64,000 nt of DNA from Conexibacter woesei Iso977N (GTDB lineage Bacteria; Actinomycetota; Thermoleophilia; Solirubrobacterales; Solirubrobacteraceae), in NCBI RefSeq assembly GCF_000424625.1, contig NZ_AUKG01000001.1:1984001-2048000 (forward strand), in the 5' to 3' direction. Within the stretch, counting starts at the first letter, position 1. Each line of letters starts with the position of its first letter. A model generated the notes under the pieces. The model searched no databases and was not told the origin of the DNA. It saw only the letters and a program-made list of their open reading frames with translations. The position numbers were made by a program, and so were the translations under genes. Positions 9,449 to 17,895 of the stretch are shown here, piece after piece.

Positions 9449-9736
9449 CTACGCCGGCGCCGGGGTCACGTCGAGCGTGACGTTCGGCAGGCGGTGCAGG
9501 CCCACGACCTCGATGAGGCGCTGGATCTGCGGCTGGGCGCCGCGGATCAACAGCGAGCCGCCGGTCTGGCGGACGCGGCGGGCGACCATCGCGAGCTCGA
9601 CCATCAACGAGGGGTCGGCGAAGACCAGCTCATGCAGGTCGACGAGGACCGTTCCGCCCGCGTAGAGCGCCCGTGAGAGGGCAGGCCTTCGGCGGCTCTG
9701 CGTGGACCGATCCTCGTCCCCCGAGCAGCAGATCAC
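9449..9736 (-). CDS. STAS-domain protein (anti-sigma antagonist type)
   Basis: A 95-residue protein consisting almost only of a STAS domain: LVDLHELVFADPSLMVELAM, a helix, then GGSLLIRGAQPQIQRLIEVV. The usual D-[ST]-S/T phosphorylation segment reads F-A-D-P-S-L, so a serine is present at the expected place. STAS proteins of this size bind anti-sigma kinases in partner-switching circuits; no partner kinase is encoded nearby. The GTG at 9736 is the only plausible start, although the frame is open upstream. It diverges from the MIP18-type gene. Confidence 0.7.
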   Translation of the reverse strand: MICCSGDEDRSTQSRRRPALSRALYAGGTVLVDLHELVFADPSLMVELAMVARRVRQTGGSLLIRGAQPQIQRLIEVVGLHRLPNVTLDVTPAPA

Positions 9737-9791
9737 CGGCGGGTGTTCGCTGTAGGTGACGATGGCAGCGAACCTACTCCACCGCCGGGGC

Positions 9792-9797
9792 TAGACT
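9792..9797 (+). promoter_or_regulatory. -10 box TAGACT
   Basis: A TAnnnT box ends 8 bases before the ATG at 9806, which would place transcription start at or next to the start codon (leaderless). Confidence 0.5.
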
Positions 9798-9805
9798 CAA
9801 GGGCA

Positions 9806-10102
9806 ATGCCCTCCGTCGAGGATGTCGAAGCCGCTCTCACCAACGTGATCGATCCCGAGCTGGGTCTCGACTTCGTCGAGCTCGGCCTCATCTACGGGAT
9901 CGAGGTCTCAGCCGGCGACGTGCACGTCACGTTCTCGCTGACCTCACCCGGCTGCCCGATCGGCCCGCAGGTCAGCGAGCAGATCGAGGAGTTCGTGACC
10001 GAGCTCGACGGTGTGACGTCCGTCGAGTCCACCATGACGTTCAGCCCGCCCTGGACGCCGGACCGGATGTCCGAAGACGCGAAGTTCGCGCTGGGCTACT
10101 AA
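9806..10102 (+). CDS. MIP18/PaaD-family iron-sulfur assembly factor
   Basis: A 98-residue protein covering the whole MIP18 (DUF59) domain: NVIDPELGLDFVELGLIYGI at the start and TSPGCPIGPQV with the conserved cysteine in the middle. This family (SufT, PaaD, human MIP18) helps insert Fe-S clusters or acts in metal-sulfur maturation. It has no suf genes nearby. The ATG at 9806 fits the -10 box 8 bases upstream; the longer frame from 9743 is not protein-like. Confidence 0.88.
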   Translation: MPSVEDVEAALTNVIDPELGLDFVELGLIYGIEVSAGDVHVTFSLTSPGCPIGPQVSEQIEEFVTELDGVTSVESTMTFSPPWTPDRMSEDAKFALGY

Positions 10103-10124
10103 GCCCGGCACGCTCACCTCTTCC

Positions 10125-11873
10125 ATGCGACCGGCGCGCTCAGCGGCGGTGGCGATCACGGCAACGCTGACCACGGCGTTGGCGACGGTCCCTGTCGCGG
10201 CGGCGCGCGCCGGCGGAGGGACGGCGGCCGGCGGAGCCACGACCGCCGGCGGAGCCACGGCGGCTGGCGCAGGCGCAGCGGCCGGGACCACCGGGCGGTT
10301 GTTGGTGCAGTTGAAGCCACCCCCGCCCGGCAAGGCCGAGGCCGCGGCGGTCAACGGGGTCGCTGCCGGTGCGGGTGCGAAGACCGCGATCAGCGTGCCG
10401 CGGCTGCGCATCGCCGCCGTGCAGCCCCGGACCCGCGGCCAGCGCGCGCTGCGTGCCCTCGAGGCGCGGCTGAAGCGCGATCCGCGGGTTGCGTCGGTCC
10501 GGCCGGAGCTGCGGTTCAGCCCGCGCTACGTCCCCGACGACCCAGCCATGACGGCGCCCGAGCGCGGGGATGACGGCACGACCGTCGAGTGGTGGGCCGC
10601 GCGCGAGAACCTCACGTCCGCCTGGGACACGGCGACCGGCGAGGGCGCGCGCGTCGCGATCATCGACACCGGCGTCGACGCGACCCACCCGGAGCTGCAG
10701 AACAAGATCCTCGCGTCCGCCGACTTCGACAGCACGCCCGGCGACGGCCCCGCGACGACCGACGAGGACGGCCACGGCACGCACGTCGCCTCGCTCGCCT
10801 GCGGCGAGCCCGACAACGGCATCGGGATCGCCGGCGCCGGCCTCGACTGCGGCCTGCTGATCGCCAAGTCCGACCTGTCCGAGACCTCGGTGATCGCCGC
10901 GCTGACCTGGGCCGCCGACAACGGCGCCGAGGCCATCAACATGTCCTTCGGGGCCGACAGCCGCTTCGCCGCGTCGCCCCAGCTCGTCCAGGCGCTGCAG
11001 TACGCCAACAGCAAGGGCGCGGTCCTCGTCGCGGCGGCGGCCGACGTCCCCAGCCAGGAGCAGGGCATCCCCGCCAACGTCCTGCAGCCCAACGGCACCG
11101 GCGCCGACATCAACACCAACTTCGGCCTGACCGTCACCGCCGCCGACGCCCGCGACCGCCGCGCGGACTTCGCCGGCCTCGGCAGCCAGGTCTCGATGGC
11201 CGCCTACGGCACCTACGGCGGCAGCGGCCCGCGCGGGATCCTCGGCGCGTTCCCCGCGCAGCGCACGCTCCTGGAGCGCCGCCATCGCGACCCCAGCGAC
11301 CCGCTCGGCGACTCGATCGCGCCGTGCCAGTGCCGCACGAGGTTCGAGGGCGACAGCCGCTACGCCTACCTGCGCGGGACGTCGATGGCCGCGCCGCAGG
11401 TCGCCGGCGTCGCCGCGCTGATGCGCCACCTGAACCCGGACCTGCCGCCCGCCGACGTCGTCCGGATCCTCAAGCAGACCGCCGCGCGCCCCGGTGCCGA
11501 CTGGTCGCCGGACCTCGGCTGGGGGATCCTCGACGCGGGCGCCGCGGTCGCCGCGGCCCGCAGCGTCGACTTCCACCCGCCGACGTCGCAGCTCGAGCGC
11601 CCGAAGGTCCGGGGCCGCTCGATCCTGCTGCGCTGGCGCGGCGAGGACGACGCGGTGGCCGGCGTCGTCGCCTCCGGGATCGACCACTTCGAGATCTGGC
11701 GTGCGACCCCGGGCCACACGGCCCGCAGGCTCAAGGCGACCGTCGCCCACTCCCTGCGCCTGCGCGGGAAGCGCGGCAGCCGCTACAGCTTCTTCACGAT
11801 CGCCGTCGACCACGCCGGCAACCGCGAGCCGCCGCCGGTGAGGGCGGACGCCTCGGTCCGCGTCGCCCGCTGA
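10125..11873 (+). CDS. Exported subtilisin-family (S8) protease with Asn-to-Asp oxyanion change
   Basis: A 582-residue protein with a signal peptide (about 1-28), a Gly/Ala-rich stretch and an inhibitor-I9-like propeptide region (about 57-133). The catalytic domain has D181 (VAIIDTGVD), H217 (DEDGHGTHVAS) and S420 (LRGTSMAAPQVAGVAALM). Where the oxyanion asparagine should be (usually AAAGN) the sequence is AAAAD, with D307. A similar Asn-to-Asp change is known in the convertase PC2, so activity is still possible. Two Cys-x-Cys residues (about 401-403) may form a disulfide. A C-terminal domain (about 485-582) is beta-rich. It follows the MIP18-type gene by 22 bases. Confidence 0.88.
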   Translation: MRPARSAAVAITATLTTALATVPVAAARAGGGTAAGGATTAGGATAAGAGAAAGTTGRLLVQLKPPPPGKAEAAAVNGVAAGAGAKTAISVPRLRIAAVQPRTRGQRALRALEARLKRDPRVASVRPELRFSPRYVPDDPAMTAPERGDDGTTVEWWAARENLTSAWDTATGEGARVAIIDTGVDATHPELQNKILASADFDSTPGDGPATTDEDGHGTHVASLACGEPDNGIGIAGAGLDCGLLIAKSDLSETSVIAALTWAADNGAEAINMSFGADSRFAASPQLVQALQYANSKGAVLVAAAADVPSQEQGIPANVLQPNGTGADINTNFGLTVTAADARDRRADFAGLGSQVSMAAYGTYGGSGPRGILGAFPAQRTLLERRHRDPSDPLGDSIAPCQCRTRFEGDSRYAYLRGTSMAAPQVAGVAALMRHLNPDLPPADVVRILKQTAARPGADWSPDLGWGILDAGAAVAAARSVDFHPPTSQLERPKVRGRSILLRWRGEDDAVAGVVASGIDHFEIWRATPGHTARRLKATVAHSLRLRGKRGSRYSFFTIAVDHAGNREPPPVRADASVRVAR

Positions 11874-11882
11874 GGTACCGCG

Positions 11883-13355
11883 CTAGGTCGTCGGCGCGGG
11901 CTCCGAGGTGGACTCCGCAGCCGCGCCGTTGCCGTTCGGCGACGCGATGCGCGGGCCGCGGTGGCGGGCCAGCGAGAGCAGCTCGGCCAGCGAGGCCTCG
12001 ATGCCGTCGGCGATGCGGTCGAGGTCGGGGAGCGCGTCGTAGTCGCCCAGCAGGCCGAAGTTCATCTGGCCGTTGTAGGACATGATCGCGATCGCCAGGC
12101 TGTGGCCCCTGGGCAGGAAGGCGACGGGGAAGACGTCGTGCATCTCGCGCCCGCGCACGTACAACGGCAACTGCGGCCCGGGCACGTTGGTCACGATCAG
12201 GTTGAACAACCGCGTCGAGAAGTTCAGCCGCGAGGCCTGCGCCAGGATCGTCGGCGGTGCGAAGGACTGCACACCGGTCAGCACCTCTGCGCCCACGGCC
12301 TGCTTGGACTCCTTCAAACCATCCATCGCCGCCCTCACCGCGCGCAGCCGCGCGATCGGGTCCGCGATGTACACGGGCAGCGGCCCGCGCATCACCGTGA
12401 TGCGGTTGCCCAGCGCGCCCCTCTCGTCGGACCCGCGCGTCGACACGGGCACGAGCGCCCGCAGCTCCAGCCCCTCGGTCCTGACGCCGCGCGAATGCAG
12501 CCAGTCGCGCAGCGCGCCGGTCACGACCGTCAACACCACGTCGTTGACCGTCCCGCCCAGCGCGTTCTTGACCTCCTTGAAGTCCGTCAGCTGGTTGCGG
12601 ACCACGCGGTAGCGCCGGTGCGGGCCGATCTCGACGTTCAGCGGCGTCTCGGGCGCCGGGTTCAGCCCCGCCCACGCCACCTCCCCGAGGCCCTGCGACG
12701 CCTCCGACAGCGCCCGCAGCGTCGCGCCCGGGTTGCGGACCAGCGACACCGCGCCCGCGAGCCCGGCCGCCGCCGCGCGCGCCGCGCCCAGCGCGCCGCC
12801 CGCGACCAGCTCGGTCCCGCTCGGGACGTCGTGCGGCTGCCACGGCTCGTCCGGGTGCGGCACGTCGGCCGGCACCGGCGACAGGTCGAACATCACGGTC
12901 GCGAGGTCGACGCCGCTGATCCCGTCGATCAGCGCGTGGTGGGTCTTGGAGATCAGCGCGAAGCCGCCGTCGTCGAGCCCCTCGATGATCCACATCTCCC
13001 ACAGCGGCTTGGACCGGTCCAACTGCTGGGACATGATCCGCGCGACCAGCTGCATCAGCTGGCCCTCATCGCCCGGCGCGGGCAGCGCGGTCTGCCGGAC
13101 GTGGTACTCCAAGTTGAAGTTGGGGTCGTCGACCCACAGCGGCCGCCCGGTCTCCAGCGGCGGCTGGGCGAGCTTCTGCCGGTAGCGCGGGACCAAGTGC
13201 AAGCGCCCGCGGATGTGGTCGAGCATCTCCTCGTAGCCCGGGGCGGGCCCTTCGCAGACCACGATGCCGCCGATGTGCATGTGCGACGCCGGCCCCTCTT
13301 GGGCCAGGAACGACGCGTCGACCGCGGTCAGTCGATCCAGATGCTGCTGTGCCAT
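11883..13355 (-). CDS. Wax ester synthase/diacylglycerol acyltransferase (WS/DGAT)
   Basis: A 490-residue bacterial WS/DGAT, full length for the family. The catalytic HHxxxDG motif is H139-H140-A-L-I-D144-G. The C-terminal half has the usual conserved blocks (NVPGPQLPLYVRG, LPRGHSLAIAIMSYNGQMNF). These membrane-associated enzymes join acyl-CoA to diacylglycerol or fatty alcohol, making storage triacylglycerol or wax esters. The ATG at 13355 has GGGGGAG eight bases upstream; the extra 11 residues of the open frame were rejected. It converges with the subtilase gene, nine bases apart, and diverges from the M28 peptidase. Confidence 0.93.
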   Translation of the reverse strand: MAQQHLDRLTAVDASFLAQEGPASHMHIGGIVVCEGPAPGYEEMLDHIRGRLHLVPRYRQKLAQPPLETGRPLWVDDPNFNLEYHVRQTALPAPGDEGQLMQLVARIMSQQLDRSKPLWEMWIIEGLDDGGFALISKTHHALIDGISGVDLATVMFDLSPVPADVPHPDEPWQPHDVPSGTELVAGGALGAARAAAAGLAGAVSLVRNPGATLRALSEASQGLGEVAWAGLNPAPETPLNVEIGPHRRYRVVRNQLTDFKEVKNALGGTVNDVVLTVVTGALRDWLHSRGVRTEGLELRALVPVSTRGSDERGALGNRITVMRGPLPVYIADPIARLRAVRAAMDGLKESKQAVGAEVLTGVQSFAPPTILAQASRLNFSTRLFNLIVTNVPGPQLPLYVRGREMHDVFPVAFLPRGHSLAIAIMSYNGQMNFGLLGDYDALPDLDRIADGIEASLAELLSLARHRGPRIASPNGNGAAAESTSEPAPTT

Positions 13356-13475
13356 TCCCAGACTCCCCCGAGTTCTCGTCACTCTCAAGCGTCACCCTAC
13401 TCCGGGATCGCGAGCGGTGCAGGTCATTCAGTCGGCGCTCCCACCCGGTCTGGCGGGTACCTTCCCGGGTCGCAG

Positions 13476-14486
13476 ATGGACGAATCCGACGAACATGGCG
13501 CGCCCGAAGTCACGCCGCCGGAAGACGACGCGCGCCGCCTGTCGGTCAAGCTGCTCGTCATCGCGCTCGTCGGCCAGCTGATCCTGTTCGGCGGGCTGAT
13601 CGCCCTGGCGATCCACGGCTTCCCGTTCCTCGGCGGCGGCTCCGACGACAACAACGAGGCGCCCGCCATGACCGTCCCCGCGGGCAAGGTCCCGAAGACG
13701 CACACGAGGCGCTTCGACGCCGCCGCGGCGATGGCGATCGCGAGGATGCAGGTCGACGCCGGCCAGCGCCCCGCGGGATCGAAGACGCTGCGCGCCGTCG
13801 CCGACAGGCTCAAGCCGATGCTCCCCGACGCGCACTTCGAGGACGTCCCCGGCCAGCCCGGCCTGCGCAACATCGTCGGCGACCTGCCCGGCCCCGGACC
13901 GGTGATCGTGATCGGCGCCCATTACGACACCGAGTACCACCCCAAGGGCTTCGTCGGCGCCAACGACGCGGCCGCCGCGGTCGGCACCGTGATCGAGCTG
14001 GCCAAGTCCATCAAGTCGCTCACGCGCAGCGCGGTCAGCCCCGGGATCCGCTTCGTCCTCTTCGACGGCGAGGAGGAGCCGCACCCGACCAGGGACTTCT
14101 ACGCCGACGCGCTGCGCGGCTCGAAGGCCTACGTGCAGCTGCACGCCGAGGAGGTCCGGGCGATGGTCCTGCTCGACTACATCGGCAACACGGGCCTGCG
14201 CCTGCCGCGCGAGGGCTCCTCGACGCAGTCTCTGTGGCAGCAGGTCCGCGACGCGGCCGGCAAGGTCGGCGTCGAGGGGATCTTCCCGGACAGGACCCAG
14301 GCCTCGATCTTCGACGACCACACGCCGTTCCTGCGGGCGCAGATCCCGGCGGTCGACCTCATCGACTGGTCCTACAAGTACAAGGACACGATCGACGACA
14401 CCTACGACAAGCTGTCGGAGGACAGCATCGACGCCGTGGGGGAGACGATCACGCAGCTGATCGCCGACTGGCCGGCGACGAACTGA
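13476..14486 (+). CDS. Membrane-anchored M28-family metallopeptidase
   Basis: A 336-residue protein with a short cytosolic N-terminus, one membrane helix (about 24-47) and an extracytoplasmic M28 aminopeptidase-like domain. Metal ligands and catalytic residues can be followed: H149 and D151 (GAHYDTEYH), D164 (GANDAAAAVG), E199/E200 (FDGEEE), the Asp in LLDYIGN and the His in DDHTPFL. Members remove N-terminal amino acids from peptides using two zinc ions, or act as glutaminyl cyclases; the sequence does not decide between these. The start at 13476 was chosen because the longer frame runs antisense through the WS/DGAT gene. Confidence 0.85.
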   Translation: MDESDEHGAPEVTPPEDDARRLSVKLLVIALVGQLILFGGLIALAIHGFPFLGGGSDDNNEAPAMTVPAGKVPKTHTRRFDAAAAMAIARMQVDAGQRPAGSKTLRAVADRLKPMLPDAHFEDVPGQPGLRNIVGDLPGPGPVIVIGAHYDTEYHPKGFVGANDAAAAVGTVIELAKSIKSLTRSAVSPGIRFVLFDGEEEPHPTRDFYADALRGSKAYVQLHAEEVRAMVLLDYIGNTGLRLPREGSSTQSLWQQVRDAAGKVGVEGIFPDRTQASIFDDHTPFLRAQIPAVDLIDWSYKYKDTIDDTYDKLSEDSIDAVGETITQLIADWPATN

Positions 14487-14504
14487 GGCCGCGCGCGAGG
14501 CCTC

Positions 14505-14510
14505 TACACT
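14505..14510 (+). promoter_or_regulatory. -10 box TACACT for ispH
   Basis: A TAnnnT box ends 9 bases before the ispH ATG, and there is no Shine-Dalgarno sequence in between. This suggests a leaderless or near-leaderless transcript. Confidence 0.5.
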
Positions 14511-14519
14511 GGCCCGCGA

Positions 14520-15488
14520 ATGGCCGCCACCGTCGAGAAGATCCTCCTGGCGGCCCCGCGCGGGTACTGCGCCGGGGTCGATCGGGCCGTGCAGACCGTC
14601 GAGCGTGCGCTGGAGCTGTACGGCGCACCCGTCTACGTCCGCAAGGAGATCGTCCACAACAAGCACGTCGTCGAGGAGTTGCGCCAGCGCGGCGCGATCT
14701 TCGTCGAGGAGCTCGACGACACCGTCCCGGCTGGCGCGACGACCGTCTTCTCCGCCCACGGCGTGTCGCCCGCCGTCCACGCCGACGCCGCCGAGCGCAG
14801 GCTCCAGACGATCGACGCGACCTGCCCGCTGGTGACCAAGGTCCACCGCGAGGCCGTCAAGTTCGCCCAGGAGGGCTACACGATCGTCCTCATCGGCCAC
14901 GCCGGCCACGAGGAGGTCGAGGGCACGATGGGCGAGGCCCCGGACCACATCGTCCTGGTCGAGACCGAGGCCGACGTCGACGCGCTGGAAGTCGCGGACG
15001 CCGACAGGATCGCCTACATCTCGCAGACCACGCTCTCGGTCGACGAGACCCGCGCGATCATCAACCGCCTGCGCGAGAAGTTCCCGGCCATCACCGGTCC
15101 GCGCACGGACGACATCTGCTACGCCACCACCAACCGCCAGGCGGCGGTCAAGCAGATGGCCGCGCACTGCGACCTGCTGCTGGTGATCGGCTCCAAGAAC
15201 TCGTCGAACTCCAACCGGCTCGTGCAGGTCACGCGCGAGCTGGGCACCGACGCGTACCTGATCGACGACGTCTCCGAGATCGACGAGGCGTGGCTCGAGG
15301 GCCGCAGGGTCGTCGGGATCAGCAGCGGCGCGTCCGCGCCCGAGGCGCTCGTCCAGCGGCTCGTCGACTTCTTCCGCGCGCGGGGCACCGAGCAGGTCGA
15401 GGAGTTCCAGGTCGTCCAGGAGGACGTCCGGTTCATGCTCCCCAAGGCCATCCGCCAGGCGATGGCCGCCGCCGCGCCCGCGGCCTAA
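14520..15488 (+). CDS. ispH: 4-hydroxy-3-methylbut-2-enyl diphosphate reductase
   Basis: A 322-residue protein that catalyses the last step of the MEP isoprenoid pathway, making isopentenyl and dimethylallyl diphosphate. The three iron-sulfur ligands are present: C17 (RGYCAGVDRA), C102 (DATCPLVTKVH) and C200 (DDICYATTNRQ). Other family blocks are FSAHGVSP, GHAGHEEVEGTMGE and GSKNSSNSNRL. Length is normal. No other MEP pathway gene is in the window. Confidence 0.97.
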   Translation: MAATVEKILLAAPRGYCAGVDRAVQTVERALELYGAPVYVRKEIVHNKHVVEELRQRGAIFVEELDDTVPAGATTVFSAHGVSPAVHADAAERRLQTIDATCPLVTKVHREAVKFAQEGYTIVLIGHAGHEEVEGTMGEAPDHIVLVETEADVDALEVADADRIAYISQTTLSVDETRAIINRLREKFPAITGPRTDDICYATTNRQAAVKQMAAHCDLLLVIGSKNSSNSNRLVQVTRELGTDAYLIDDVSEIDEAWLEGRRVVGISSGASAPEALVQRLVDFFRARGTEQVEEFQVVQEDVRFMLPKAIRQAMAAAAPAA

Positions 15489-15503
15489 AAGTTGGGTTAA
15501 CCA

Positions 15504-15538
15504 GGACGTTCGCCCTCAAGGGCGCCCGTTCGGCGTCC
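15504..15538 (+). terminator. Possible hairpin between ispH and the GGDEF gene
   Basis: A CGCCC/GGGCG stem with a four-base loop (15511-15524) sits inside an outer GGACG/CGTCC pairing. A short A-run follows, but that is the start of the next ribosome binding site (AAGGAG). Terminator function is uncertain. Confidence 0.3.
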
Positions 15539-15554
15539 GACAAAAAGGAGTGGA

Positions 15555-16247
15555 ATGCCCCTTCCCCTCCCAAGCTTGGGCGTGGTGACCCACGCCACCC
15601 TCGCCGCCGGCGGCCTCGTCGCCGCGGTGGACCTCGGCTCGTGGCCTGCCGCCACGGGCTGCTTCGCGGCGGCGTCGATCGTCGCCGTGCTGCGCGCCCG
15701 CCGCGCGGAGAAGCGCGCCGACACGTGGCGCGCCGCCTCCCAGCACGACCCGCTGACCGGCGTCGGCAACTACCGCAAGCTGCACGAGTCGCTCGCCGCG
15801 CAGACCGCCCAGGATCCCCAGCGCTTCGCGCTCCTGACGCTCGACGTCGACTCCTTCAAGCAGGTCAACGAGACCCATGGCCACCTGGAGGGCGACCGCC
15901 TGCTCCAGGAGGTCGGCCGCGTGCTCGTCGAGAACGTCCGCGGGACCGACGTCGTGGCCCGCCAGGGCGGCGACGAGTTCAGCGTCCTGCTGCCCGAGGC
16001 CGACATCGACGGCGCCACGATGCTGGCGTCGCGGATCGAGGAGGCGCTCGCCGCCATCGAGGCCGGGACCGCCGGCGCCGCCGTCAAGGAGCCGGTGCGC
16101 GCGTCGATCGGCGTGGCGCTGTTCCCGCAGGACGGCGCGACGCCCGACGACCTGCTCGAGAGCGCCGACCTCGACCTCAGGAAGACCAAGGAGCGCCGCC
16201 GCGCCGCGGCCGCGCTGCTGGCCGACGAAGCGCCGGTCGCGGCCTAG
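15555..16247 (+). CDS. Diguanylate cyclase (GGDEF domain)
   Basis: A 230-residue protein with two short N-terminal hydrophobic segments (about 8-26 and 30-47) followed by a complete GGDEF domain (about 62-225). The active-site motif G138-G-D-E-F142 is intact, and five residues before it lies RGTD (129-132), the RxxD inhibitory c-di-GMP binding site. It should therefore make c-di-GMP from two GTP and be product-inhibited. The start is ATG 15555, four bases after AAGGAG. There is no other sensory domain, so the input is probably sensed at the membrane or through a partner. Confidence 0.92.
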   Translation: MPLPLPSLGVVTHATLAAGGLVAAVDLGSWPAATGCFAAASIVAVLRARRAEKRADTWRAASQHDPLTGVGNYRKLHESLAAQTAQDPQRFALLTLDVDSFKQVNETHGHLEGDRLLQEVGRVLVENVRGTDVVARQGGDEFSVLLPEADIDGATMLASRIEEALAAIEAGTAGAAVKEPVRASIGVALFPQDGATPDDLLESADLDLRKTKERRRAAAALLADEAPVAA

Positions 16248-16255
16248 CGCCACGC

Positions 16256-16261
16256 TACGGT
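16256..16261 (+). promoter_or_regulatory. -10 box TACGGT
   Basis: A TAnnnT box 7 bases before the ATG at 16269, with no Shine-Dalgarno sequence; leaderless start likely. Confidence 0.5.
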
Positions 16262-16268
16262 CGCCCCT

Positions 16269-17069
16269 ATGGGCGACCTCGAAGGGCTGAGTGACGACGC
16301 GCGGGCCAACCGCGCGAACTGGAACGCCACCGCCGCGGGCTGGCCAGCGGACTCCGCGCTGCGCAACTGGGCGCCGGAGGCGGTGCCGCAGTGGGGGATC
16401 TTCGGCGTGCCGGAGGCTGAGCTGCGCGCGCTGCCGCAAGACCTACAACTCGACGGCGCCGACGTCGTCGAGCTCGGCTGCGGGACCGCGTACTGGTCGG
16501 CGTGGCTGGCGCGCGCGGGGGCGCGGCCGGTCGGCATCGACGTCTCCGAGGCCCAGCTGGAGACCGCGCGGGCGATGCAGGCGCGCTTCGGCCCCGAGTT
16601 CCCGCTGATCCACGCGAGCGCCGAGGACGTCCCGCTCGAGGACGGCGCGTTCGACCTCGCGTTCAGCGAGTACGGCGCGTCGATCTGGTGCGACCCCTAC
16701 GCGTGGATCCCCGAGGCCGCGCGGCTGCTTCGGTCCGGCGGGTACTTGGTGTTCTTGGTCGGCAGCGTCGTCGGGATGCTCTGCGCGGGCGACGAGGACG
16801 TCCCGCTCGGCACCGAGCTGGTCCGCAGCCAGCGCGATTTGCACCGGATCGACTGGCCGGACGACGACGGCATCGAGTTCCACCTCCCGCACGGAAAGTT
16901 GATGGACCTGTTGCGCGAGACCGGCTTCGAGGACGTGCGCCTCACCGAGGTCTACGCGCCCGACGACGACGGCGCCGACCCCGACGAGGTCGTCCACTAC
17001 GCGCGCCGCGGCTGGGCGCGGCGCTGGCCGGTCGAAGAGATCTGGAGCGCGCGGCTCGCCGCGCGCTAG
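16269..17069 (+). CDS. Class I SAM-dependent methyltransferase
   Basis: A 266-residue protein with a Rossmann-type SAM fold. Motif I is VVELGCGTAYWSAWLA, followed by the acidic end of strand 2 in GARPVGIDVS and motif II around EDGAFDLAFSEYG. The C-terminal part (HLPHGKLMDLLRETGFEDVR) is the usual substrate-side cap. The substrate cannot be inferred. Its TAG stop shares four bases (CTAG) with the stop of the ArsR gene on the other strand. Confidence 0.88.
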   Translation: MGDLEGLSDDARANRANWNATAAGWPADSALRNWAPEAVPQWGIFGVPEAELRALPQDLQLDGADVVELGCGTAYWSAWLARAGARPVGIDVSEAQLETARAMQARFGPEFPLIHASAEDVPLEDGAFDLAFSEYGASIWCDPYAWIPEAARLLRSGGYLVFLVGSVVGMLCAGDEDVPLGTELVRSQRDLHRIDWPDDDGIEFHLPHGKLMDLLRETGFEDVRLTEVYAPDDDGADPDEVVHYARRGWARRWPVEEIWSARLAAR

Positions 17070-17389
17070 AGCTGACGCTTGAGGCGCTCCAGGCGCGCGT
17101 CCCACTGGCCGCCGGCGGCGACCATCCACGCCATCGCGCCCGCCAGGGGCTCGGGCGTGAGGCGGTAGCGCGTCTCGCGGCCGGAGACCTCGGCCTCGGC
17201 GAGGCCTGCGTCGCGCAGCTGAGCGAGGTGCTTGGCGATCGCCTGGCGCGAGACCGGCAGCTCGCCGGCCAGCGCCGAGGCGGTCAGGCCCGGCTGCGCG
17301 GCGAGCATCCGGACGACCTCGCGCCGCGTCGGGTCCGCCAGCGCCGCGAAGACCGGCCCCGGATCGTCGTGCTGTGAGGTGGCCGCCAT
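17066..17389 (-). CDS. ArsR-family transcriptional regulator
   Basis: A 107-residue winged-helix protein: [17 protein letters not shown], then the recognition helix region [20 protein letters not shown] and the wing [11 protein letters not shown]. No cysteine or histidine metal-site motif is visible, so it is probably one of the non-metal ArsR proteins commonly paired with SRPBCC proteins. Its ATG overlaps the SRPBCC stop (ATGA), so the two form one operon. It probably represses that operon through the palindrome at 17848-17863. Confidence 0.88.
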   Translation of the reverse strand: MAATSQHDDPGPVFAALADPTRREVVRMLAAQPGLTASALAGELPVSRQAIAKHLAQLRDAGLAEAEVSGRETRYRLTPEPLAGAMAWMVAAGGQWDARLERLKRQL

Positions 17390-17817
17390 CAGGCGTGCGC
17401 GAGCGCCATCTGCGGGCCCGGAGCGGCCCCGCCGGCGCTGATCGCGGGCGCGGAGACGACGCGCAGCGTGACGAGCGGGATCTCGACGACGACCATCCGC
17501 GTGCGGCGCTCGCCCTCGTCGCCCTCGGCCTCCACGTCGTCGAGAGTCAGCTCGACGAGCGACGGCTCTCCGCCGGGCGTGCACCAGGACAGGGCGACGC
17601 GGCGGCCGGGCTCGACCTCCTCGATCGTCACGTGGCGCTCCTCGCCGTGCTCGGTGACGGTGCCGCGGGCGCCGGGCTCGACCGCGTCGAGGTCGACCTC
17701 GTCGGCGAGCCAGGTCGCGAGGCCCTCGGGCTCGCTCACCAGCGTCCAGACGTCTTCGCGCGCGGCGTCCAACTCGGTCTCCCGCCGCACCGCGCCGATC
17801 TCCTCGTGCAACTCCAT
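17389..17817 (-). CDS. SRPBCC (AHSA1-like) domain protein
   Basis: A 142-residue protein with the START/Bet v 1-like fold seen in AHSA1-type proteins: [33 protein letters not shown], and later [18 protein letters not shown]. Such proteins bind hydrophobic ligands or assist other proteins; the ligand is unknown. The ATG at 17817 is preferred over a TTG at 17844 because it lies 8 bases after a TAnnnT box. It is the first gene of the operon with the ArsR regulator. Confidence 0.85.
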   Translation of the reverse strand: MELHEEIGAVRRETELDAAREDVWTLVSEPEGLATWLADEVDLDAVEPGARGTVTEHGEERHVTIEEVEPGRRVALSWCTPGGEPSLVELTLDDVEAEGDEGERRTRMVVVEIPLVTLRVVSAPAISAGGAAPGPQMALAHA

Positions 17818-17825
17818 GGTTGCGG

Positions 17826-17831
17826 ATGCTA
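17826..17831 (-). promoter_or_regulatory. -10 box TAGCAT (minus strand)
   Basis: Lies 8 bases before the SRPBCC ATG on the minus strand. The palindrome at 17848-17863 would fall in the -35 region of this promoter. Confidence 0.55.
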
Positions 17832-17847
17832 CCGTGCTCGCCAACGT

Positions 17848-17863
17848 GCAACCAAATGGTTGC
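17848..17863. promoter_or_regulatory. Palindromic operator candidate
   Basis: GCAACCA-AA-TGGTTGC is a perfect 7-2-7 inverted repeat in the divergent region between the SRPBCC-ArsR operon and clpP. It is the obvious binding site for the ArsR protein. GGTTGC recurs at 17818-17823. It lies 33 bases upstream of the clpP ATG, so clpP could be affected too. Confidence 0.6.
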
Positions 17864-17895
17864 GCAAATCACCCGGCCCGGAAGGAAGCCAAGCC

